Shown: positions 1-6,112 of the stretch, one piece after another | How positions within the stretch are numbered: the first letter of the stretch is position 1 | Layout: each line of letters begins with the position of its first letter | Assembly (NCBI GenBank): GCA_020630835.1 | Contig: JAHDIL010000117.1 | Span: 1 to 6,124 of the forward strand | Direction: 5' to 3' | Source of the DNA: Verrucomicrobiota bacterium | GTDB taxonomy: Bacteria > Verrucomicrobiota > Verrucomicrobiia > Verrucomicrobiales > DEV007 | Length of the DNA: 6,124 bases | Made by a program: the position numbers and the translations under genes | Notes under the pieces: model-generated | Database searches by the model: none | Seen by the model: the letters and a program-made list of their open reading frames with translations, nothing else | Told to the model about the DNA's origin: nothing

Positions 1-758
1 TCATCGCTTGGGACACCCGGAAGGATGAATTGGTGCGTGTGCTGCCGCTCCTCGAAACGAGCCTCTCTCCGACCTCGTTTCTCAAGAATATCGTGTTGGA
101 TCCTGACGAACGGCATATTTATATCAGCGACCCTGCAGATGGGCTGGATGCTGCGATCATCGTCCTTGATCTAACAACCGGGATTAGCCGCCGCCTTCTG
201 GAAGGGCACCAGTCAGTCATGCCAAACCCTGAGATTGCTATCCAGATTTCTGGCCAACGAGTGGAGGCTCGGCGACCGGATGGGCGCTTGGCATCGCCGT
301 TGACTGGTGTAAGCCCGATAGCTATCGACCGCAAGGGTGAGTGGCTTTACTATGGGCCTAGGAATGGCGCGTCACTGTTTAAGATCAAGACGGAGCTACT
401 AAAGAGAACCGATATTCGCAGGACATCGCTAGAGAGCCAGATCGTTGGGGTATCGCCCAAACCAGTTTGCGATAGTATGGTTATCGATGCAAAGGGGCGC
501 ATTTACTTTGGCGACATTTTGCGAGGATCTATTGATTATGTAAGCCCGGAGGACGGTTACTTAGGTCTTCGGGTGCTGACTCGCGATCCCCGCATTCAGT
601 GGCCTAGTGGCCTGCAACTAGCTCCTGATGGTGATCTCTACTTTTTTTCCAATCAGCTGCATCGTAGCGGATTCTATCAAGGGGGCAAAAGCATGCCTCT
701 TGCGCCGTTTCAAATTTTTAAAATGCGACCGCTCTCGGTTAGCCGGTTCGGGTTCTAG
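1..758 (+). CDS. MRJP/Yellow-family beta-propeller protein, 3' part (5' end outside window)
   Basis: The frame is open from the left edge (first whole codon at position 3, reading I-A-W-D-T-R-K-D-E-L), so the TTG at 30 is not a convincing start and the gene begins upstream. The product resembles bacterial members of the Major Royal Jelly Protein/Yellow family, related to SMP-30/gluconolactonase-like beta-propellers. Recognisable family segments, in order, are PTSFLKNIVLDPDERHIYIS (about 90-128), the LLEGH turn (about 195-210), GEWLYYGP (about 337-360), a D-S-M-V-I-D-A-K-G-R-I-Y-F-G-D strand pair (about 470-515), WPSGLQLAPDGDLYFFSNQLHR (about 600-665) and the closing FYQGGK...PFQIFKMRP (about 673-732). 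These are repeated 'D-G-x-x-x-Y' propeller blades. Family members are often secreted, but the signal-peptide region is missing here. The bacterial function is poorly defined; a lactonase-like or ligand-binding role is only a guess. The gene ends at TAG, followed by a hairpin, so it is probably the last gene of its transcript. Confidence 0.82.
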   Translation, partial: IAWDTRKDELVRVLPLLETSLSPTSFLKNIVLDPDERHIYISDPADGLDAAIIVLDLTTGISRRLLEGHQSVMPNPEIAIQISGQRVEARRPDGRLASPLTGVSPIAIDRKGEWLYYGPRNGASLFKIKTELLKRTDIRRTSLESQIVGVSPKPVCDSMVIDAKGRIYFGDILRGSIDYVSPEDGYLGLRVLTRDPRIQWPSGLQLAPDGDLYFFSNQLHRSGFYQGGKSMPLAPFQIFKMRPLSVSRFGF

Positions 759-820
759 CTTGGATTTTGACTCAGTCCGTCGGATGGGGCGGCTGACCAC
801 TAAGTCTTAAGAGGCTTTTC

Positions 821-855
821 AAAAGCCCCCCCTCGCATTTACCGACGGGGCTTTT
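821..855 (+). terminator. Terminator-like hairpin after the MRJP-family gene
   Basis: AAAAGCCCC (821-829) pairs perfectly with GGGGCTTTT (847-855). An inner TCG/CGA pairing (833-835 with 843-845) can extend the stem across a small internal loop and leaves a 7-nt loop. The T-run (852-855) is inside the stem and the next bases are GTGGA, so the U-tract is short and termination may be weak. An upstream copy of the right arm, GGCTTTT (813-819), can also pair with AAAAGCC (821-827), giving a competing hairpin with a one-base loop. The position, 62 nt after the MRJP stop and before an AT-rich promoter-like region, supports a terminator. Confidence 0.6.
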
Positions 856-942
856 GTGGACGTCATAAGCTGAAGGTTTACGGTTACTTTGAGTCACACG
901 AGAGAAATTTCGCAAAGATACGTCTAAAAAGTGAGAAAGCGC

Positions 943-971
943 TTGCGAAGAGTTATTAATGTTTCTTAAAT
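943..971 (+). promoter_or_regulatory. Candidate sigma70-type promoter for the sensor-kinase operon
   Basis: TTGCGA (943-948, 4 of 6 match to the -35 consensus) is separated by 17 nt from TTAAAT (966-971, 4 of 6 match to the -10 consensus). It lies in an AT-rich stretch after the preceding terminator and 32 nt before the first usable start codon at 1004. An alternative -10, TATTAAT, lies at 954-960. An 8-bp palindrome AAGCGCTT (937-944) overlaps the -35 edge and could be an operator, but nothing else supports that. Prediction by eye only. Confidence 0.35.
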
Positions 972-1003
972 AACCCGACTACAACTCAACTTACTTTATT
1001 CCT

Positions 1004-1963
1004 TTGTCTCAAGGGCCTCAGCAGGGCGTTTCGCCAACGACAACGGGTCGGGCCTCTATTCCAAGCTCGATTCCTGCCCCTTCGCGAACCCAGTGGTCTG
1101 AGCATCCGGTCGATCGGCAGGGCGGGTTGGGGCTTTCTAGATTCCCTGGAGATGAGATCCTCTCGTCTGCTCCCTCTCTTGAGTCTGCGCCGTTTTCGCT
1201 ATTGGATTGCTCTCCCGTTTCAATGGTTGTGCTTGATGGCATGCAGCGGGTTGCGCACGTCAATGGGGCGGCCAGGAAACTTTTTGGCGGGCTAGTTGAG
1301 ACTGGGCAAGTCTTTCTAGAGTCGATTAGGGCAATCTCACCGGCGGATCAGGCTGCTGAAAATCAGAGGTCATGGCTAACCCATTGCTGGGCGCGGAGGG
1401 AGAGTTTTGAGATGGACGTTGCTAGTCCAGCGGGCCGGATTGAGTTTGTCGAGGTATCGTGCCAGCAGACTGATGAAGGCTATGTCTTAGTAACTCTTTC
1501 CGATGTGCGTGGACGCCGTGAACTGCAGCAGCGTATACAGTTTGGTTCGCAAAAGTTTAAGTCACTCTTCCATGGGAATGACGATGCCGCATTGTTGGTG
1601 AATCAGGAGAATAAGATTCTCATGGTGAATGAAGCTTTGGCAAAGTTGATCGGTGTGCCGGCATCTCAGCCAGAGTTGATGGAGCTCTCACGTTGGCTCA
1701 AGCCAATTGATTCGGTGGGCGACTACCGCCTGCGCATACGCGTTGGCGATAAGTGGAAATCCCTCCCTGTATCCATCCGTAAAACGGAGGTCAAAGGCTT
1801 CGCTGCCTCGGATGGGCCTATTACTGTATTTTGGATCAGCCGGGTGCGCGACTTGGCAGATCAAGAAGTGGCACAGGAGTTGGCGCGAAAGCTTGGCGGC
1901 ATCCTACACATTATTCCTTATCTAGTGCTTCTGGTAGATGAAGAGGGGGTAATTTTACGCTGA
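1004..1963 (+). CDS. Multi-PAS sensor protein, N-terminal portion (frame broken in third PAS domain)
   Basis: This frame encodes 319 residues and forms the front part of a larger signalling protein. Residues 1-60 are Ser/Pro-rich with no visible fold. PAS domain 1 is about 62-175 (SMVVLDGMQRVAHVNGAARKLFG, ending V-L-V-T-L-S-D-V-R-G). PAS domain 2 is about 183-290 (AALLVNQENKILMVNEALAKLIG, ending F-W-I-S-R-V-R-D). A third begins at about 297 (IIPYLVLLVDEEGVI) and stops abruptly at TGA 1961-1963. The rest of that PAS domain continues in another frame immediately downstream, so this is very likely one gene of about 603 codons running to 2816. There is no signal peptide or membrane segment, so the protein is probably a cytosolic sensor. 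The start is uncertain: TTG 1004 is the only usual start codon after an in-frame stop at 971-973 and it has no Shine-Dalgarno site. Later in-frame options are TTG 1127, TTG 1202 and ATG 1223, but the last would cut into PAS 1. Confidence 0.72.
   Translation: MSQGPQQGVSPTTTGRASIPSSIPAPSRTQWSEHPVDRQGGLGLSRFPGDEILSSAPSLESAPFSLLDCSPVSMVVLDGMQRVAHVNGAARKLFGGLVETGQVFLESIRAISPADQAAENQRSWLTHCWARRESFEMDVASPAGRIEFVEVSCQQTDEGYVLVTLSDVRGRRELQQRIQFGSQKFKSLFHGNDDAALLVNQENKILMVNEALAKLIGVPASQPELMELSRWLKPIDSVGDYRLRIRVGDKWKSLPVSIRKTEVKGFAASDGPITVFWISRVRDLADQEVAQELARKLGGILHIIPYLVLLVDEEGVILR
1950..1963 (+). other. Frameshift site joining the two halves of the multi-PAS kinase gene
   Basis: The upstream frame reads V-D-E-E-G-V-I-L-R-stop. 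The frame one base forward is open from 1953 and reads Y-A-E-P-A-E-P-L-Q-G-L-V-P. Removing one T from the TTTT run at 1953-1956 gives V-D-E-E-G-V-I-Y-A-E-P-A-E-P-L-Q-G, which is a normal PAS sequence, and fuses the frames into 603 residues. The break may be a sequencing error, a real mutation or, less likely, programmed +1 frameshifting. Confidence 0.75.
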
Positions 1964-1985
1964 GCCCGCCGAGCCTCTCCAAGGT

Positions 1986-2816
1986 TTGGTCCCGACCGAC
2001 GAGCATATAAAGAAGCCGCTTGCCGAACTTTCTGAGCCTATCGCTCAGGCATTTGCGTCCAGAGAAATGAGTCGTGGGGCTTTCACTGTTGGTGGCTGGG
2101 ATGTAGCTCATGGCTCCTGTGGCAAGGGGCAGTCCGCTTTATTGGTGCGCCAGTCTATTGCTACGGGTGAAGAAAAGGCGGAAGGGGAAGCAATTGAGTC
2201 ACGGGCTAGGCGCCATTTTTTCTGCAATCAACTACAGCACGTGACGGGGCTCTTTGCCCTTGAGAGCCTCGACGTCCCCTCAGCGACCGAGTGTATCTCT
2301 GATGAGCGGTGGCAGGTCCGCCTGCGGGCTATTCCTGCGCTGCGACCGGATGCTAGGGGTAGCGTTGAATTCGTAGCTAGTTTTGTCGAGTTTGGCGAAA
2401 GTCTAACGGCATGGTTTGGAGCTAGGCAGAAAAAAGTAGAGCTCGCCGAGCCGTCTGCTGATGAGAAGATTTGGCTTGAAGATCCTGATCGCGCACTATC
2501 AGCGCTCCTGTGGATCGGCGAGATCGTTGGGGCTGTCCTACGGGATGCGTCCTCTAATCGTATCCGCCTTCGTTTGCGCAAAGCGTCTGAGATAGGCTTT
2601 CTCCAGCTGGATTTCTTCACGGACGGTCCTTTATCACCTTCATCTATTGGCAATGATTCGGCTTTCTCGCTACTTGCTGAAAGCCTCAGTGGCCAAGTGC
2701 GTTTTGCGAGTGAAACGGTCTTGATGTCGCAGAGCGAGATGGCGTTGGCTATGGCTGTTCGTTTCCCGGTTAGTGATCCTGGGGCAGATCAAAGTAAAAC
2801 GCTTAAGTCGGTGTGA
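1986..2816 (+). CDS. Multi-PAS kinase-like protein, C-terminal portion (degenerate histidine kinase core)
   Basis: This is the downstream half of the gene starting at 1004. Its open frame actually begins at 1953, and TTG 1986 is only the first formal start; AAGG lies too close to it to be a good ribosome site. From TTG 1986, residues 1-60 complete the third PAS domain. Residues about 68-120 resemble a HisKA_2/HWE-type dimerisation and phospho-acceptor helix: R-R-H-F-F-C-N-Q-L-Q aligns by eye with the family H-R-x-K-N-x-L-Q pattern, keeping His77, Asn81 and LQ but losing the R and K. Residues about 166-262 resemble a HATPase domain: IGEIVGAVLRDA aligns with the N-box NELVTNALKHA and keeps Glu but has Gly at the key Asn; F-T-D-G-P-L stands at the G1 box; a final A-V-R-F-P-V strand closes the fold. 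ATP binding is therefore doubtful. The stop lies 16 nt before the hybrid kinase start, suggesting co-transcription. Kinase-like identity is moderately sure, activity is not. Confidence 0.62.
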   Translation: MVPTDEHIKKPLAELSEPIAQAFASREMSRGAFTVGGWDVAHGSCGKGQSALLVRQSIATGEEKAEGEAIESRARRHFFCNQLQHVTGLFALESLDVPSATECISDERWQVRLRAIPALRPDARGSVEFVASFVEFGESLTAWFGARQKKVELAEPSADEKIWLEDPDRALSALLWIGEIVGAVLRDASSNRIRLRLRKASEIGFLQLDFFTDGPLSPSSIGNDSAFSLLAESLSGQVRFASETVLMSQSEMALAMAVRFPVSDPGADQSKTLKSV

Positions 2817-2819
2817 GAA

Positions 2820-2832
2820 AGGGGGCCGAGCT
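2820..2832 (+). promoter_or_regulatory. Strong ribosome binding site fixing the start of the hybrid kinase
   Basis: AGGGGG (2820-2825) lies 7 nt before ATG 2833, just after the preceding stop at 2814-2816. This favours ATG 2833 over the earlier in-frame ATG at 2773, which lies inside the upstream gene and would add 20 residues (MILGQIKVKRLSRCEKGGRA) that are not part of the receiver fold. Confidence 0.8.
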
Positions 2833-5196
2833 ATGACGCAGACTTCTCCGAGCTTACCGAAACTTCGAGTCGTTGTGGCTGACGAGAACGCCATGTCGGC
2901 CCGCCTCGTTGCGCAGGCGGTCGAGGATGTCGGTTTTGAATGCTTGGCTATTCTCGGCGAACCCGAGGAGGTAGACCCCTTTCTCGATGATATAGAACTA
3001 GCCATTGTCAGTTTGGACTTTGCAGGAATGTCAGGAGGGGTGAAGCTGGCGGCCAGTCTGCGTGAGCGAGCAGACATCCCGACTCTCTTCGTTACGGGGC
3101 ACTCTCTGGATGAAGTCGAGAGTGAACTTTTATCGGTTCGTCCCGTAGGGCTTCTTAGGAAGCCCTTTGGTAGAGCTGAGATTGCTACCCAAATACTATC
3201 GATAGCAGAAGCTAGGCGACCGCAGAAAGATTCCCTGCAGTCTAAGTTAGCAGGCCTGCGGGGTGTTCTGGATGTGATGAATCAGCCGATTCTGGTCAGC
3301 GATTTGGAGCAGCGGATTGTTTACGCGAACCTTGCAGCTCGGGAGGGGTTAGGAAAGACGCTCCAGAATGCTGTTGGGAACCGGGTTGACGACTTTTGGG
3401 AGTCCCTGGATACTGAGATTCAGATGGATGTCACCGTATCTGCTCTTCGCGATTTAGATGGTCAAAAGCTGGGACAGATGCATACCGTCGCGCTTTCCGA
3501 TTCCAAACAAAAGCTCTCCGATATGGAGCCGGAGTTGGAAAGCGAAATGCCCAAGTCGCGCTCTGCGGCGTTGGATGTATTGCGTGAACTTTCGCAAAAC
3601 CCAGCGGTAAACAGGTTGCTCGCGCCAGGACGAGGGGCTCTTCCTGGGACGAGGCCGGATCCCGAGCCTTCTCGCCCGGCGGTTGCCGAAGCGGAGGATG
3701 CACCAGGTATTTGGATTCGTATCTCGGTGGAACTCCTAATCCTCGGATCCAGTCTAGAGGCGCAAAGAGCGTTACCCTCTATCAAACAGGAGGGTGTGTT
3801 TTCATTAGGGGACTTGTTCTTTTCTATCGGCTGGTCAGCGACTCTACCGAAAGTGGAAAAGTGGATTCGTCATGGGGGCGATGACTTCTCGGGTGGCGAC
3901 CTGCATGATGGAGAGCGTGGGCAGTGGTATCGTCTCAGTGGTGAGCGAGAAGGGCGCGTTTATGTCATCCGCCTCGAGAGCATCACAACGGAAAAAATCC
4001 AAGATCTCGAGAAACGTCGAGCCGAGCGCTTGGAGGGGCTGGGGCTTCTGGCTCGCGGTTTTGCTCATGATTTCAACAACCATCTGACGACCCTTACGGG
4101 GACGATAAGCATGGCTCGCGAAATGCACCTGGAGGATGCGGAGCTGCATGATTTGCTTACAGACGCCCAGAAGGCGGCTTCTCGTGCGGGGAGTCTCGTG
4201 CAGCAACTAATGACGTTTTCTCGTGGCGGAGAGCCGGTGCGGGTAAGAACCTCTATCGAATCCCTTATTCGCAGTCTGCTGACTGATTACCGACTGCGCA
4301 TGCCGGATATCCGCTTCCAGTTTCGTCGATCTGACCATGAAGTATTTGCGAAAGTTGATCCCTCACAGATTAAGCGGGTGCTGGATAATCTGATCGAGAA
4401 TGCCGTAGATGCCCTGCCTAAAGACCAGGGGGTTATTCTGGTCGGTTGCAAAAGGGTGTCCGCGACTGAGCTGGCCGAGGACCAGGGAGGGGAGCTCAGT
4501 CGTGAGGATTATTTTCTTATTGAGGTGATTGATTCTGGAGAAGGAATTTCGCCGGAGAATCTCTCGAAGGTTTTTGATCCGTATTCCACCACGCGGAAGG
4601 ATAGAAATGCTTCGGGTATTGGTTTGACGGTCTGCGAATCTATCGCCAAAGCACACGGTGGATTTGTTCGGCTTCAGTCGAAGGTGAAAAAGGGAACAAT
4701 TGCGTCTTTCGGCGCGCCTCTGGGGTTCCTGACAGAGGAGGATCAAATAGGAGTGTCTGACCTCTCTAGTGGGTTTGATATTAAGCCGAAAACTCTTGAG
4801 TTATCGATGGACTCTCCAGGTCGTATTCTCGTCCTAGAGGATGAGGCCTCTATACGCAGGCTTATTGCAGCGACACTGCGCCGCGCTGGGTATGAGGTGG
4901 TAGAGACGAGTGATGGTGCTGATACCGTAGCGCTCTTTCGCCAGGCTCAAGATGAAAGCGACCCCTTTCACCTCGTCATTTGTGACCTCACTATCGAGCG
5001 TGGGTTGGGAGGTGTCGAGACTATGCAGGCCATACGCGAGCTGGATTCACACGTCAGAGCAATCGTTTCCAGCGGTTATTCCGATGCTCCTGCCATGGCG
5101 CGCCCGCGTGAGTTCGGTTTTACGGAAGTTCTCCCGAAACCCTATGCTCCGAGCGAGTTGAAGGCTTTGGTTCATAGGGTGCTAGAGAATGCATGA
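2833..5196 (+). CDS. Hybrid sensor histidine kinase/response regulator, REC-PAS-(PAS)-HisKA-HATPase-REC
   Basis: This 787-residue cytosolic hybrid kinase should autophosphorylate a His and pass the phosphate to its C-terminal receiver. Residues 10-127 form a receiver-like domain with acidic pair D17/E18, T88 and K110, but Ser60 sits where the phospho-Asp is expected. Residues about 137-225 are a PAS domain (QPILVSDLEQRIVYANLAA). Residues about 230-290 are an acidic, Pro-rich linker, and about 292-390 are a second, weak PAS-like domain. The kinase core is complete: H-box FAHDFNN with His412, N-box NLIENAVDA (N519, N523), G1 VIDSGEGI (D567), F-box FDPYSTT and G2 SGIGLTV (594-600). The C-terminal receiver (663-785) has E669/D670, phospho-acceptor Asp718 (CDLTIERGLGG), S746 and K769. 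No membrane segment is seen. The ribosome site and 16-nt spacing suggest an operon with the multi-PAS protein. The ligand and the output partner are unknown. Confidence 0.93.
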   Translation: MTQTSPSLPKLRVVVADENAMSARLVAQAVEDVGFECLAILGEPEEVDPFLDDIELAIVSLDFAGMSGGVKLAASLRERADIPTLFVTGHSLDEVESELLSVRPVGLLRKPFGRAEIATQILSIAEARRPQKDSLQSKLAGLRGVLDVMNQPILVSDLEQRIVYANLAAREGLGKTLQNAVGNRVDDFWESLDTEIQMDVTVSALRDLDGQKLGQMHTVALSDSKQKLSDMEPELESEMPKSRSAALDVLRELSQNPAVNRLLAPGRGALPGTRPDPEPSRPAVAEAEDAPGIWIRISVELLILGSSLEAQRALPSIKQEGVFSLGDLFFSIGWSATLPKVEKWIRHGGDDFSGGDLHDGERGQWYRLSGEREGRVYVIRLESITTEKIQDLEKRRAERLEGLGLLARGFAHDFNNHLTTLTGTISMAREMHLEDAELHDLLTDAQKAASRAGSLVQQLMTFSRGGEPVRVRTSIESLIRSLLTDYRLRMPDIRFQFRRSDHEVFAKVDPSQIKRVLDNLIENAVDALPKDQGVILVGCKRVSATELAEDQGGELSREDYFLIEVIDSGEGISPENLSKVFDPYSTTRKDRNASGIGLTVCESIAKAHGGFVRLQSKVKKGTIASFGAPLGFLTEEDQIGVSDLSSGFDIKPKTLELSMDSPGRILVLEDEASIRRLIAATLRRAGYEVVETSDGADTVALFRQAQDESDPFHLVICDLTIERGLGGVETMQAIRELDSHVRAIVSSGYSDAPAMARPREFGFTEVLPKPYAPSELKALVHRVLENA

Positions 5197-5232
5197 ATCG
5201 TATCGTTCAATCTCGATTGCTGTGATTTTTTT
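5196..5232 (+). terminator. Possible weak terminator between hybrid kinase and symporter
   Basis: AATCG (5196-5200) can pair with CGATT (5214-5218) across a 13-nt loop, or CAATC (5208-5212) with GATTG (5215-5219) with a 2-nt loop. A run of seven T (5226-5232) follows 7-8 nt later. The stems are only 5 bp and not GC-rich, and the gap to the T-run is long, so termination would be partial at best. The rest of the 73-nt gap (5197-5269) has no clear ribosome binding site and no convincing promoter. Confidence 0.25.
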
Positions 5233-5269
5233 GTAGAAACCGGACGGCTCACTTGCTATGTGACAATCT

Positions 5270-6112
5270 ATGCCTCCGGTCCTTTTCCTTAGCTGTTTTG
5301 GTGCTTACCTTATCGCGCTTGCGATTTTTGGTTCTTGGTTTGCTAGGCGGCAGCAGTCGGGAGATGAATTCCTCTTAGGTGGCCGTTCTTTGCCGCTTTT
5401 CCTCACCTTAGGAACAACCGTCGCTACTATGGTTGGAACGGGTTCGACAATGGGTTCGGTAGGTAAGGCTTATAGTGCTGGGTGGACGGCTTCGCTTTTT
5501 GGCGTTGGGTCTTGTATTGGGGTATTGCTTACGGCATGGCTGTTCGCTCCTGCGCGGCGCTTTCGCTTCATGACGATGGCCGAGGAATTGTCTTGTTATG
5601 TTGGAGGCAGTGTTGTGGTTAGTCGAATCGTCGCCGTCTTCACCTATCTAGCTTGTGTCGGTTGGCTAGGAGCGCACATCCTTGGTGGGGGCTTTTATCT
5701 AAGCTATGCTACTCAGATCGACCAGGGCATGGCGATGGCTTTGATTGCCATTGGCTTTGCCATCTATTCGACTCTTGGTGGCTATCGAGCGGTGGTTTGG
5801 GCTGATACGATTCAGGCTGTCGTATTGTTTTCTGGATTTATCGTGACGGCTTGGTTCGCCTTTCAGTCAGTCGGTGGCGTGGCAGGTCTGGCGCACGTGA
5901 ATGAAACCTTGTTGAGCAGCAGCACCAATACCCTACTAGCCGGGGTGAGCTTGGTGGTGGCCATTACTGCGAGTATCCTTGCGACACCTTCATTCCGGCA
6001 GCGTATCTACTCTGGTGATTCGGTCAAATCGGTGCGAACGGCTTTTATAGGCTCTGGTATCATGGTGCTTTTGTTCTGCCCCTTGCCCCATCGGGATGGC
6101 GGCTTTTGCTGA
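5270..6112 (+). CDS. Sodium:solute symporter family (SSS/SLC5) protein, N-terminal part; frame breaks near the right edge
   Basis: The product resembles the first half of a sodium-coupled solute symporter of the inner membrane. Members usually have about 450-550 residues; this frame gives 280. Hydrophobic segments are near residues 3-23, 42-63, 72-93, 116-138, 152-170, 178-199, 219-238 and 255-270. Family marks include D-E-F-L-L-G-G-R-S-L-P after the first helix, M-V-G-T-G-S-T in the second, and Y-S-T-L-G-G-Y-R-A-V-V-W-A-D-T-I-Q near 166-182, the typical SSS signature, followed by S-F-R-Q-R-I-Y at 241-247. The last residues (H-R-D-G-G-F-C) are out of family. The next frame reads P-I-G-M-A-A-F-A-E-K-P-G from 6087 to the edge, the expected SSS continuation, so one base appears to be gained near 6086-6089 and the true gene runs past the window. 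ATG 5270 fits the family N-terminus but has no Shine-Dalgarno site. The substrate cannot be told from sequence; it could be a sugar, amino acid, carboxylate or vitamin. Confidence 0.83.
   Translation: MPPVLFLSCFGAYLIALAIFGSWFARRQQSGDEFLLGGRSLPLFLTLGTTVATMVGTGSTMGSVGKAYSAGWTASLFGVGSCIGVLLTAWLFAPARRFRFMTMAEELSCYVGGSVVVSRIVAVFTYLACVGWLGAHILGGGFYLSYATQIDQGMAMALIAIGFAIYSTLGGYRAVVWADTIQAVVLFSGFIVTAWFAFQSVGGVAGLAHVNETLLSSSTNTLLAGVSLVVAITASILATPSFRQRIYSGDSVKSVRTAFIGSGIMVLLFCPLPHRDGGFC

Noticed and set aside
628..810. Small plus-strand frame overlapping the end of the MRJP gene
   Set aside because: It is mostly inside the MRJP frame, shows no motif, and has no ribosome binding site.
2228..2653. Long minus-strand frame opposite the multi-PAS gene
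   Set aside because: The translation is Ser/Arg-rich with no recognisable fold, and it is antisense to a frame with clear kinase-like features; it is a coding shadow. The other minus-strand frames (for example 2670-3077, 3844-4206, 4363-4746) are rejected for the same reason.
2773..2832. Earlier ATG (2773) as the start of the hybrid kinase
   Set aside because: It lies inside the upstream gene, adds a basic tail not belonging to the receiver fold, and ATG 2833 has an AGGGGG site at ideal spacing.
5242..5256. Sigma54-like -24/-12 element (GG...TTGC) before the symporter
   Set aside because: The GG to GC distance is 13 nt instead of the strict 12, and the -24 box does not match TGGCAC.
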